Shown piece by piece: positions 40,127 to 47,076 of a stretch of DNA of 47,076 nucleotides. The position numbers and the translations under genes were made by a program. Where the stretch lies: positions 1 to 47,076 of the forward strand of contig NZ_VDCH01000019.1 in NCBI RefSeq assembly GCF_006265165.1, written 5' to 3'. Origin of the DNA: Chlorobaculum thiosulfatiphilum (lineage in GTDB: Bacteria; Bacteroidota; Chlorobiia; Chlorobiales; Chlorobiaceae). Within the stretch, counting starts at the first letter, position 1, and each line of letters opens with the position of its first letter. The notes beneath the pieces are model-generated. The model was given only the letters and a program-made list of their open reading frames with translations. It was not told where the DNA came from and searched no databases.

Positions 40127-41206
40127 TTACCGGTAGATTTCCCAGACCGCCGTGAGCACGAATGAAATCAGCGCGAATGGTGTCAGCACCTTCCAGCAGA
40201 GGTACATGAGCTGGTCAACCCTGAGTCTGGGAAGCGTCCAGCGAAGCCACATCTGCACAAAGATGAAGAAGAAGCCTTTCATGATGATCCAGAATGCGCC
40301 CCAAGCCGGGCCGCTGGTCATGGTGTTGAGTTCCAGCCCGCCAATGTTCGGAAGCGGAGAAGTCCAGCCGCCAAGAAACGCAATGGAGATGATCGCCGAT
40401 ACCATGAACATGCTGCCGTACTCCGCGAGGAAGATCACGGCGAACTTCATGCCGCTGTATTCGGTGAAGTAACCGGCAACAAGCTCCGATTCAGCTTCGG
40501 GAATATCGAACGGGGCGCGGTTGGTTTCGGCAAGCGAGGAGATGAAATAGATAAGGAACGGCAGCCAGGCGATCGGATTGTTGAAGAGGAACCAGTGCAT
40601 GAATCCGTTCGGGCCAGCCTGCATGACGGTGATCTGCTGCATGCTCAGGGTGCCGGCCATCATGGCGGCGCAGAGCAGGGCGATCGAGGCCGGAATTTCG
40701 TAGCTGACGATCTGGGCGACGCTGCGAACCGCGCCATAGAGCGCCCATTTATTATTGGAACCCCAGCCTGCGGCGAGGATACCGACCACCTCGATAGCCA
40801 CGATGCCGACGGCGTAGAAGAGACCGACGTTCAGGTCAGCGCCAATGAAGGCCGGGCCAAAGGGCAGCACCGCGAAAGCGAGGAACGAACCGACGAACAG
40901 GATGCCGGGGCCGATGACGAAGAGAAACTTGTCAGCCGCGGTCGGCACGATATCCTCTTTCTGGAGCAGCTTCAGGATGTCGGCCAGCGTTTGCAGGATA
41001 CCCCAGAAACCGACCTCCATCGGGCCGAGCCTGTCCTGCATGAAAGCTGAAATCTTGCGCTCGCCATAAACGCCGTAGGTCAGGGCGTACAGCGCGATGA
41101 ACACGAGCGGAATAACCGCGACGATAACCAGCCCGAGCGGAAACCAGCCGATGGAAAAGCCTGACAGGGCGTCGGACCAGGTATTGAGAGATGGTGATGA
41201 ACTCAT
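40127..41206 (-). CDS. nuoH: Complex I subunit H
   Basis: A 359-residue membrane subunit forming the quinone chamber roof and the link to the membrane arm. The signature acidic loops are present: [18 protein letters not shown] and [28 protein letters not shown]. About eight hydrophobic segments. It lies between nuoD and nuoI, giving the order A-B-C-D-H-I-J-K-L-M-N seen when nuoEFG are missing. Confidence 0.97.
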   Translation of the reverse strand: MSSSPSLNTWSDALSGFSIGWFPLGLVIVAVIPLVFIALYALTYGVYGERKISAFMQDRLGPMEVGFWGILQTLADILKLLQKEDIVPTAADKFLFVIGPGILFVGSFLAFAVLPFGPAFIGADLNVGLFYAVGIVAIEVVGILAAGWGSNNKWALYGAVRSVAQIVSYEIPASIALLCAAMMAGTLSMQQITVMQAGPNGFMHWFLFNNPIAWLPFLIYFISSLAETNRAPFDIPEAESELVAGYFTEYSGMKFAVIFLAEYGSMFMVSAIISIAFLGGWTSPLPNIGGLELNTMTSGPAWGAFWIIMKGFFFIFVQMWLRWTLPRLRVDQLMYLCWKVLTPFALISFVLTAVWEIYR

Positions 41207-41253
41207 ATCAATAGGCGAACCTGCTTGAAATAAAAGTGTTGTCTTGAAAACGG

Positions 41254-42456
41254 TCAGCGGTCAACTTCTCCCAGCACAATATCGATGCTGCCGATGATTG
41301 CCACAAGGTCGGGAATCAACTGCCCTTTCGAGAGGTCCTTCATCGCCGACAGATTGACGAAGCACGACGAACGGGCCTTGCATCGGAGCGGTTTGGTTGA
41401 CTTGCCATCGCTGACGATGTAGTAGCCAAGCTCGCCACGCGGGTTTTCGGCGCGTCCATACACCTCGCCAGCTTTTGGGCGGATCTTCTTGGGAATGAGG
41501 GCGCGTGAATCGAAGCCCTGCACTTCAGGCATCTTGTCGAGGCACTGCTCGATGATCTTGAGGCTCTCCTCCATTTCGAGCGCGCGAACCAGGTGGCGCG
41601 ACAGGCAGTCACCAACGACGGAGAACTTGCCGTCCGGCACCGGCACGTCGAAATCGAGTTCCGGATAGACCGAATAGGGATCGTTGCGGCGCAAATCCCA
41701 CTTGACGCCGGAGCCGCGAAGCATCGGGCCGCTCCAGCCATAGTTGATCGCCACGTCGGCGGGCATGATGCCAATATCGTAGGTACGCTTGACGAAAATC
41801 TCGTTCTCGGTCAGAAGCTTGCACAGCTCGACCGCCTTCGGCCTGAAGTAGGTGACGAACTCGGCGACGCGCTTTTTGAAATCAGCGGGCACGTCGTAGG
41901 CCAGGCCGCCGATCCATATATAGTTATAGAGCATCCGTGCGCCGGAGATCCATTCGAGCAGATTCATGATATGCTCGCGATCGCGGAAACAGAAAAGGAA
42001 CGGCGTGAAAGCGCCGAGGTCGATGCCGTAGGTGCCGATGGCCACCAGGTGCGAGGCGATCCTGTTCAGCTCGGAGACGATGACCCGGATGAATTCGACG
42101 CGGCGGGGAATTTCGATGTCGAGCAGCTTCTCGACGGTGATGCAGTAGGCCAACTCGCTGTTCATCCCGGCCAGATAATCCATCCTGTCGGTGTAGGGAA
42201 CGATGCCCGGATAGTCGACATTCTCGCAATACTTCTCGAAGCAACGGTGGAGATAGCCGAGATAGGGCTCGGCCTCGACGACCACTTCGCCGTCGGTGAT
42301 ACATTCGAGACGCAGCACACCGTGGGTTGACGGATGCTGTGGCCCCATGCTGAGCACCATGTACTCGGTATCGAGATCCTTTTCAATGATGACGCGCTTG
42401 TCATCCTGACGGATGATCCTTGTGGAGTTCGATTCAGCTTTACCTAATTCCTGCAT
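41254..42456 (-). CDS. nuoD: Complex I subunit D (49-kDa)
   Basis: A 400-residue quinone-site subunit related to the hydrogenase large subunit but lacking the nickel cysteines. [14 protein letters not shown] carries the quinone-binding histidine; further marks are [24 protein letters not shown] and the C-terminal [18 protein letters not shown], the fold equivalent of the hydrogenase C-terminus. Separate nuoC and nuoD genes are present, not the fused form of E. coli. Confidence 0.97.
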   Translation of the reverse strand: MQELGKAESNSTRIIRQDDKRVIIEKDLDTEYMVLSMGPQHPSTHGVLRLECITDGEVVVEAEPYLGYLHRCFEKYCENVDYPGIVPYTDRMDYLAGMNSELAYCITVEKLLDIEIPRRVEFIRVIVSELNRIASHLVAIGTYGIDLGAFTPFLFCFRDREHIMNLLEWISGARMLYNYIWIGGLAYDVPADFKKRVAEFVTYFRPKAVELCKLLTENEIFVKRTYDIGIMPADVAINYGWSGPMLRGSGVKWDLRRNDPYSVYPELDFDVPVPDGKFSVVGDCLSRHLVRALEMEESLKIIEQCLDKMPEVQGFDSRALIPKKIRPKAGEVYGRAENPRGELGYYIVSDGKSTKPLRCKARSSCFVNLSAMKDLSKGQLIPDLVAIIGSIDIVLGEVDR

Positions 42457-42512
42457 ACCCGGAATGCTTGTTTACGTGTTATAAGCTCGTATGTTAGCGT
42501 CGCTTTGCGGCG

Positions 42513-43034
42513 TCAGTACGGAACCTTGATGCCGTGATAGGTCTCCTGAACCTGGTAATCCTTGCGGAGCGGAAAGCCGGTCCAGTCTTCCGGACAGAGA
42601 ATCCTTCGCAGTTCAGGGTGTCCCTCGAAGACCATGCCATACATATCGTAGGCCTCGCGCTCGTGCCAGTTGGCCGTATGCCACACGCACGAAACGGACG
42701 GAATCGAGCCGCCGTCGCGCTGGCACTTCACCTTGACGGCAATCCTGTGGGTGTACTTGCCGATGCACTCGAAGTTGCAGACGATGCCGAGCTTCTGTTC
42801 TTCGGGATAGTCCACGCCCGACAGGCAAGCAAGGTAGTTGAACTGCAAGAGCGAGTTGTCGCGCATGTAGAGCGCGATATCCACCCACCGGCTCGCGTCG
42901 AGCACCTCGAAGAACGGCATGGTCGGATTGGCGTCGAACTCCGACACCGCATTGCCGAACCGCTCCCTGACTATATCGTAGGCGGCCTTGCTCTCCTTTA
43001 CCGTCTGAGACATCTGGTTTGCTGCTTCTTCCAT
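42513..43034 (-). CDS. nuoC: Complex I subunit C (30-kDa)
   Basis: A 173-residue peripheral-arm subunit. The family end motif is complete: HEREAYDMYGMVFEGHPELRRILCPEDWTGFPLRKDY. Start ATG 43034 is first; an internal ATG seven codons later (MSQTVKES) is possible and neither has a clear Shine-Dalgarno sequence. It sits 28 bp after nuoB. Confidence 0.95.
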   Translation of the reverse strand: MEEAANQMSQTVKESKAAYDIVRERFGNAVSEFDANPTMPFFEVLDASRWVDIALYMRDNSLLQFNYLACLSGVDYPEEQKLGIVCNFECIGKYTHRIAVKVKCQRDGGSIPSVSCVWHTANWHEREAYDMYGMVFEGHPELRRILCPEDWTGFPLRKDYQVQETYHGIKVPY

Positions 43035-43062
43035 TCCCTTGACTCTTGATAGATAATAGTGG

Positions 43063-43632
43063 TTATGCCGTGGCCGCCTTGCGCGCCTGGTCGATCACCT
43101 GCTGCGGATCGACGCTCTTTTCGGCAAGCTTCTTCAGGGCCTCCTGACGCGAAATACCGAGTCCCTCCATGCGAATCAGCTCCTGAATCTTCATCAGGCC
43201 GCCGATCAGCGCCTCGGGACGCGGAGGACAACCGGGCACATAGACATCGACAGGAATCACCCGGTCAACGCCCTTGAGCACATGGTAACCGTGCTGCCAG
43301 TAAGGGCCGCCGCAGTTCGAGCAACTTCCCATCGAAAGCACGTAGCGAGGCTCCGGCATCTGTTCGTAGAGCGTCACCACCCGCTCGGCCATCTTCATGG
43401 TCACCGTACCGGCGACGATCATGAGGTCGGACTGGCGGGGCGACGAGCGCGGAAAAATACCGAAACGTTCGAGATCGTAGTTGGAGGCGTTGGTGGCCAT
43501 CATCTCGATAGCGCAGCAGGCCAGACCGAAACCCATCGGCCAAAGGGAAGAGAGGCGAGCCCAGTTCATCACATTGTCAACCGAAGTCACCAGCACGTTG
43601 CGGTTCGATACTCTGGCGTCAAGCAAACCCAT
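43063..43632 (-). CDS. nuoB: Complex I subunit B, cluster N2
   Basis: A 189-residue subunit that holds the terminal 4Fe-4S cluster N2. Ligands are C39 and C40 ([10 protein letters not shown]), C104 (MGSCSNCGG) and C135 (VPGCPPRPE). The [14 protein letters not shown] segment is standard. It follows nuoA by 27 bp. Confidence 0.97.
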   Translation of the reverse strand: MGLLDARVSNRNVLVTSVDNVMNWARLSSLWPMGFGLACCAIEMMATNASNYDLERFGIFPRSSPRQSDLMIVAGTVTMKMAERVVTLYEQMPEPRYVLSMGSCSNCGGPYWQHGYHVLKGVDRVIPVDVYVPGCPPRPEALIGGLMKIQELIRMEGLGISRQEALKKLAEKSVDPQQVIDQARKAATA

Positions 43633-43659
43633 AGCGTAAAATCGATGATGATTGAAAGA

Positions 43660-44091
43660 TTATCCGTTCGCCTTTCCGATGCGACGATTCGGCATTTCCG
43701 GCATTTTCGGAATGTTCGGAGTCGGGCGAACCCAGTCAAGATCACCCTTGACCCAGGCGTAAATCAAACCCAGCGCAAGGATACCCGCGAAGATCAGCAC
43801 TTCGACGAGCGCAAAGGGACCGAGTGGCTTGAAAACCGTTGCCCAGGGATAGAGGAAGACGACTTCGACGTCGAAGATGATAAAAATGAGGGCGACAACA
43901 TAAAAGCGGATATTGAACTTGACCCAGGCGCTTCCGACAGCAGGCTCGCCGCACTCGTAGGTTGAATTCTTTTCGGGGTTGGGTCTGCTCGGTCTGAGCA
44001 TTCTTGCCGTCAGATAACCACCGGCGACGAAGACGATACCGAGCACGAGAAACACGAATACGGTACCAAAACCACTTAATGTCTGATCCAT
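43660..44091 (-). CDS. nuoA: Complex I subunit A
   Basis: A 143-residue membrane subunit with three hydrophobic segments. Conserved features are [27 protein letters not shown]-type sequence, with the quinone-site cysteine loop YECGE, and [15 protein letters not shown] with its acidic residues. It is the first gene of the operon, 219 bp after the small membrane protein gene. The gap is AT-rich and probably contains the nuo promoter; I see no certain -10/-35 pair. Confidence 0.96.
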   Translation of the reverse strand: MDQTLSGFGTVFVFLVLGIVFVAGGYLTARMLRPSRPNPEKNSTYECGEPAVGSAWVKFNIRFYVVALIFIIFDVEVVFLYPWATVFKPLGPFALVEVLIFAGILALGLIYAWVKGDLDWVRPTPNIPKMPEMPNRRIGKANG

Positions 44092-44310
44092 GTTTTGTTG
44101 TTTGACTTTAATGGTTAAGGAAGTGACTAGCTCCCTTTTCTCCTCTGACGAGCTTGAAAGGCCTCAGAATCAGGTGCCGCCAATATAAAAAAATCTTCTC
44201 AATCTTCAGATAAAAAGCTGATTTTTTCGGGTCGGAAGGAATATCGAAAAAAATGCTTCGACCGAATCTTTTTATGCGGCGAGAAGAAAATGCTGTGACT
44301 TTATTAAAAG

Positions 44311-44562
44311 TCAGTCAACTTTATCAAAAAATTTTAAACCGGCAATTTTGAACAGCCGGATCAGTGCAACCATGACCAGCAGCGTGGCGACAACGAGAAT
44401 GCTCACATTCACCTGCCACCAGCCGATCATATGCTCCATCGCGGGGCCGAGAAAAGAGGCCAGCGTCATCCAGACTATGGGCGTCCAGACAACCGCCAGC
44501 ACAACCGGCAATCCGCTTTTCATGAAATTTTTTCTCTTCTCCTTGTCCGGAAACAGTTTCAT
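44311..44562 (-). CDS. Small two-helix membrane protein
   Basis: An 83-residue protein with a charged N-terminus (KLFPDKEKRKNF), two hydrophobic segments (about 18-38 and 47-70) and a short basic tail. I do not recognise a family. It precedes nuoA in the same direction, 219 bp away, and follows the TPR gene by 63 bp. It may be an accessory membrane protein; nothing in the sequence proves a link to complex I. The start ATG 44562 lacks a strong Shine-Dalgarno sequence. Confidence 0.65.
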   Translation of the reverse strand: MKLFPDKEKRKNFMKSGLPVVLAVVWTPIVWMTLASFLGPAMEHMIGWWQVNVSILVVATLLVMVALIRLFKIAGLKFFDKVD

Positions 44563-44625
44563 CGTAATCTCATAATTTTAGAGTGGTTTCAAGCCTCTGC
44601 CATATTATAACTATAGTACTATAGA

Positions 44626-45216
44626 TCAGGGAAGCAGCTCGGCGATCTGGGCAGCCACGACAGGTTCGATCTCCCTGAGCACCTCGTACTCCGCCCGGAG
44701 GCCGCGCATGTCTCCCCGCGACATATGATACATGGCGAGCTTGCAGTGCACCTCGGCGTTGCCGGGCTGAAGCTCGTGAGCCTTGTCGAGCGCATCGAGC
44801 ACCTTGTCGTGCTGGCCGAGATCCATCTGGACATCGGCCAGCAGGCACCACGCCTCAACGAAACTGGGGTCACGGCGCAGCGCCTCTTCGAGCACCTTGA
44901 TGGCCGCCTCCTCCTTGCCCATCGTCAGCAACACGAAACCGAAATGCCGGTACGCCTCCAGATTCGAGCGGTCGAGCGCGACGGTGAAGGCGAGGTCGGT
45001 GCCCGCGCGGCGGTACTCGCCGTTGGAGAGCAGCGCCACGGCGCGCGCATAGCGGATCTGCGGATCTCGCGATGCCTGGCCGGCAAGTTCATCAAGAATC
45101 GAAATCGCCTTGCCGTACTCCTGATTCTCGATGCAATCCAGCGCCTGGCGGTAGCGCTGCTCGCGCTCAGGCAACGTTTCTGGTAACTCCTTATCTGGCA
45201 TATCGATAGTGTTCAT
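44626..45216 (-). CDS. TPR-repeat protein
   Basis: A 196-residue protein made of about four tetratricopeptide repeats (for example AKAISILDELAGQASRDPQIRYARA-like, EAYRHFGFVLLTMGKEEAAIKVLEEALRRDP, EAWCLLADVQMDLGQHDKVLDALDKAHELQPG). No signal peptide or membrane segment, so a soluble scaffold protein. It lies 18 bp after the ferrochelatase-like gene and is probably co-transcribed with it. Partner unknown. Confidence 0.88.
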   Translation of the reverse strand: MNTIDMPDKELPETLPEREQRYRQALDCIENQEYGKAISILDELAGQASRDPQIRYARAVALLSNGEYRRAGTDLAFTVALDRSNLEAYRHFGFVLLTMGKEEAAIKVLEEALRRDPSFVEAWCLLADVQMDLGQHDKVLDALDKAHELQPGNAEVHCKLAMYHMSRGDMRGLRAEYEVLREIEPVVAAQIAELLP

Positions 45217-45234
45217 GATCTGGTGTAGATTTGT

Positions 45235-46302
45235 TCATTTCACGGACTGACCGACTGCGAAAACCTCGCGCTGTACATCGAGCGCCTCGATCTCGGCGGC
45301 AATCCTCGACGCCAGCCATCCAGCGAAGGCCGGTGATTCGTTGATGCAGGGAATATAGTGCTTCCGGTGGGCGGGTGAATGGTCGAGCAGCTTTTTGGCC
45401 TCGTAATCGGTCTCGCTGTTGTCGGCGAAATAACCGAAAGGAAACATCGCCGTCGAGCCGACCCCTTCACCCGCAAACTCGCCGAGCGCCCGTTCGACCG
45501 TTTCCGGCGTCCACTCCCCTCCCCTGCTGTGATTCAGGCAACCGAGCTTCACCTCGCCGAAAACGTTACGCGGATCGGCCATGATCTTTTCGCGCATCAG
45601 CCGGAAAAACTCCATTGTCTCGTCGAGACCGGTAAAAACCGTGGGCTTTTCGCCCTTGCGGTTTCTGACAATCGTGCCGTGAATGACCAGCACCAGCCCC
45701 TGCGCCTCCTTCTTTCCCGCGCCTTTCCAGTCGGGCGGCAACGACGCGAAGAGGTGATCGAGATAGATCCGGTGCAGCACCTCGTCTTTCCAGAGGCCCC
45801 GCGCCACTCGCAACGCGCCGAGATGATTCTCGCCAAAATGGTCGATCACCATCTGGCAGGCCGGGCCGCACGAAAACGCCGACTCGACAGGAAACATCGG
45901 CACGACAACAATGCCATCCGAGCAACCCCGAAAGCGATCGAGCACCTCTTCGAGGTATGGCGGCACGAAATAATAGGCATCGGCAACCGCGATTTCGTCA
46001 GCGTCTCCGGCAAATCGCGGATTGCGCCTCAGCGCCGCTTCCACGCCAAGCGCCTGCTTGCGGGTGATCTCCACCAGGCGGGAGCGATAGCGATGCAGCT
46101 TCCAGTCGAGATAGTGCTTCGCCGATCGGTAATCGGCGATCATGTAGATCAACAGCTTCGGAAGCTTGACGATCTTGCGGGTGATGACAAAGATGATCTT
46201 TCTCGAACTCGGCCAGAGCGCGCGAACCGAAAGCCTCTCGACCTCCCCGTATGTCACCAGCACTACGCTGTAGCGCTTTTTGCTCACAATGCGAGCCACC
46301 AT
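45235..46302 (-). CDS. Divergent ferrochelatase-family protein
   Basis: A 355-residue protein with the chelatase pattern: DAYYFVPPYLEEVL and VVVPMFPVESAFSCGPAC in the first half, a catalytic-type histidine H208 (VLVIHGTIV), and the second-half motif FPFGYFADNSETDYE with E297, equivalent to the conserved ferrochelatase glutamate. It differs from standard HemH in length and many core residues. It could insert iron into protoporphyrin or act on another tetrapyrrole; green sulfur bacteria make heme, cobalamin and several chlorophylls. Its start overlaps the PAP2-like gene by 19 bp. Confidence 0.75.
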   Translation of the reverse strand: MVARIVSKKRYSVVLVTYGEVERLSVRALWPSSRKIIFVITRKIVKLPKLLIYMIADYRSAKHYLDWKLHRYRSRLVEITRKQALGVEAALRRNPRFAGDADEIAVADAYYFVPPYLEEVLDRFRGCSDGIVVVPMFPVESAFSCGPACQMVIDHFGENHLGALRVARGLWKDEVLHRIYLDHLFASLPPDWKGAGKKEAQGLVLVIHGTIVRNRKGEKPTVFTGLDETMEFFRLMREKIMADPRNVFGEVKLGCLNHSRGGEWTPETVERALGEFAGEGVGSTAMFPFGYFADNSETDYEAKKLLDHSPAHRKHYIPCINESPAFAGWLASRIAAEIEALDVQREVFAVGQSVK

Positions 46303-46877
46303 TTGAATTCGCCGAACATCAGAAGAAAGCCGATAAGGCTGCCGACAAGCGTCTGCATGAAGTTATGCGCCCTCAGGTAGATGCGCGACCACATCAGGAG
46401 CGGCACGAAACAAAGCAGCGCAAGCGCCGGGGCGCCCAGGGACAAGACCAGAAGAGCGATCGAGGAGGTCAGCGAAAAGAGATGGATGCTGATTTTCCAC
46501 TGAAGGGTGACCAGCAGGATAAAGACTGTATTGACGGCGTTGAAAAGCAGAATGCCTGAGAGAAAGCGGGGCGCATCGAGCTGCTTCATCAGCTCGTAGC
46601 CAACCAGATTGACGCCAACCAGCACAAGAAGCGGCAGGAAGCGCTGCTCCCGAAAAGAGATGTTGTAATCGGAAATACGTCCGATCTTTTTCAGGCCAAG
46701 AATCAGGAACATCGGTGCGATAGTGGCCGACAGGAGCAGCACCAGAAACCAGTCGAGATGATGGGGCGTCGCCGAATAACCATAAAGAACGACAAGCAGA
46801 TAGACTGCCGGCGCCACGACGACAGGACTGATAACCCATGAAACCAGGGAGGCGAACCGGCGAGTATCGAACTGCAT
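46284..46877 (-). CDS. PAP2-like integral membrane protein
   Basis: A 197-residue protein with about six hydrophobic segments. Motifs resemble membrane phosphatidic acid phosphatases of the Bacteroidetes/Chlorobi type: KISIHLFSLTSS, then SRIYLRAHNFMQTLVGSLIGF in place of the SRxxxxxHxxxD motif, with Q where the catalytic Asp normally is. It may be a lipid or isoprenoid phosphatase or an inactive relative. It is the first gene of the unit with the ferrochelatase-like and TPR genes. Confidence 0.7.
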   Translation of the reverse strand: MQFDTRRFASLVSWVISPVVVAPAVYLLVVLYGYSATPHHLDWFLVLLLSATIAPMFLILGLKKIGRISDYNISFREQRFLPLLVLVGVNLVGYELMKQLDAPRFLSGILLFNAVNTVFILLVTLQWKISIHLFSLTSSIALLVLSLGAPALALLCFVPLLMWSRIYLRAHNFMQTLVGSLIGFLLMFGEFKWWLAL

Positions 46878-47076
46878 TGAAAACCAGTGAGAGTGAAAGA
46901 GAGCTTTTCAAATGGCGCATTTCAGGCGCTAATGAAGATAATCCTTTCCCGGAAAAACCGAAACCGGTTACTGATACATGGTCGAGGTGAAGCCCACCTG
47001 GGTCTGTTCAACTAAGTGTGTAAACGGTCGTAATCAAACGGGAAGCCGTCCTTCGAATTTAATGGAAAACTGGTTG
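46878..47076. other. Right-edge intergenic region
   Basis: About 200 bp with no gene. It should hold the promoter of the PAP2-like operon. The last 70 bp (from AACTAAGTGTGTAAACG) recall termini of IS256-type elements, but no transposase is inside the window to test this. Confidence 0.3.

Overview
The window is a chromosomal segment of a green sulfur bacterium (Chlorobiaceae, most like Chlorobaculum; the species cannot be fixed from sequence reading alone). The grounds are an 11-subunit complex I operon without nuoEFG, a hupSLCD uptake hydrogenase, a eukaryote-like 6-pyruvoyl-tetrahydropterin synthase next to folE (green sulfur bacteria make glycosylated biopterins), a propionate/methylmalonyl-CoA operon, GC-rich codon use, and no phage or plasmid genes.

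Layout, left to right. 1-5.2 kb (minus strand): a DUF2442 gene broken by a one-base frameshift, dnaX with an A10 run that could yield a short gamma form, a YihY/BrkB membrane protein, rubrerythrin, and a ferritin-like protein preceded by a 20-codon leader ORF and a hairpin. 5.3-9.7 kb (plus): a compact molybdenum-cofactor operon (moaC-mog fusion, moeA, mobB-mobA fusion, moaA), three of its junctions overlapping or nearly so, behind a leader that may be a Moco-type riboswitch. 9.7-11 kb: a MOSC protein and a 0.8-kb stretch with no convincing gene. 11-20 kb (plus): prpE, mce, an AccA-AccD fusion carboxyltransferase, mutA, mutB and meaB, which together carry propionate to succinyl-CoA apart from the biotin carboxylase and biotin carrier. 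20-25.5 kb (minus): UspA, an SPFH/NfeD pair, a hypothetical protein, an alpha/beta hydrolase and a decayed gene. 25.7-28.5 kb: initiator tRNA-Met, a YugP-type metallopeptidase, thioredoxin (minus), and ptpS overlapping folE. 28.6-32.7 kb (minus): hupSLCD. 33-44.1 kb (minus): nuoABCDHIJKLMN. 44.3-46.9 kb (minus): a small membrane protein, a TPR protein, a divergent ferrochelatase-family protein and a PAP2-like membrane protein.

The most useful observations beyond gene naming are the dnaX slippery run with stop codons just behind it in both other frames, the possible Moco leader with two mutually exclusive helices, the leader ORF before the ferritin gene, the AccA-AccD fusion, a mosaic of three repeat types that abuts the TTG start of hupD, histidine-rich loops in NuoL and NuoM, a 14-bp perfect palindrome upstream of hupS, and an initiator tRNA with a C1-C72 mismatch. 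I found no CRISPR array, prophage, complete insertion sequence or recognisable defence system.
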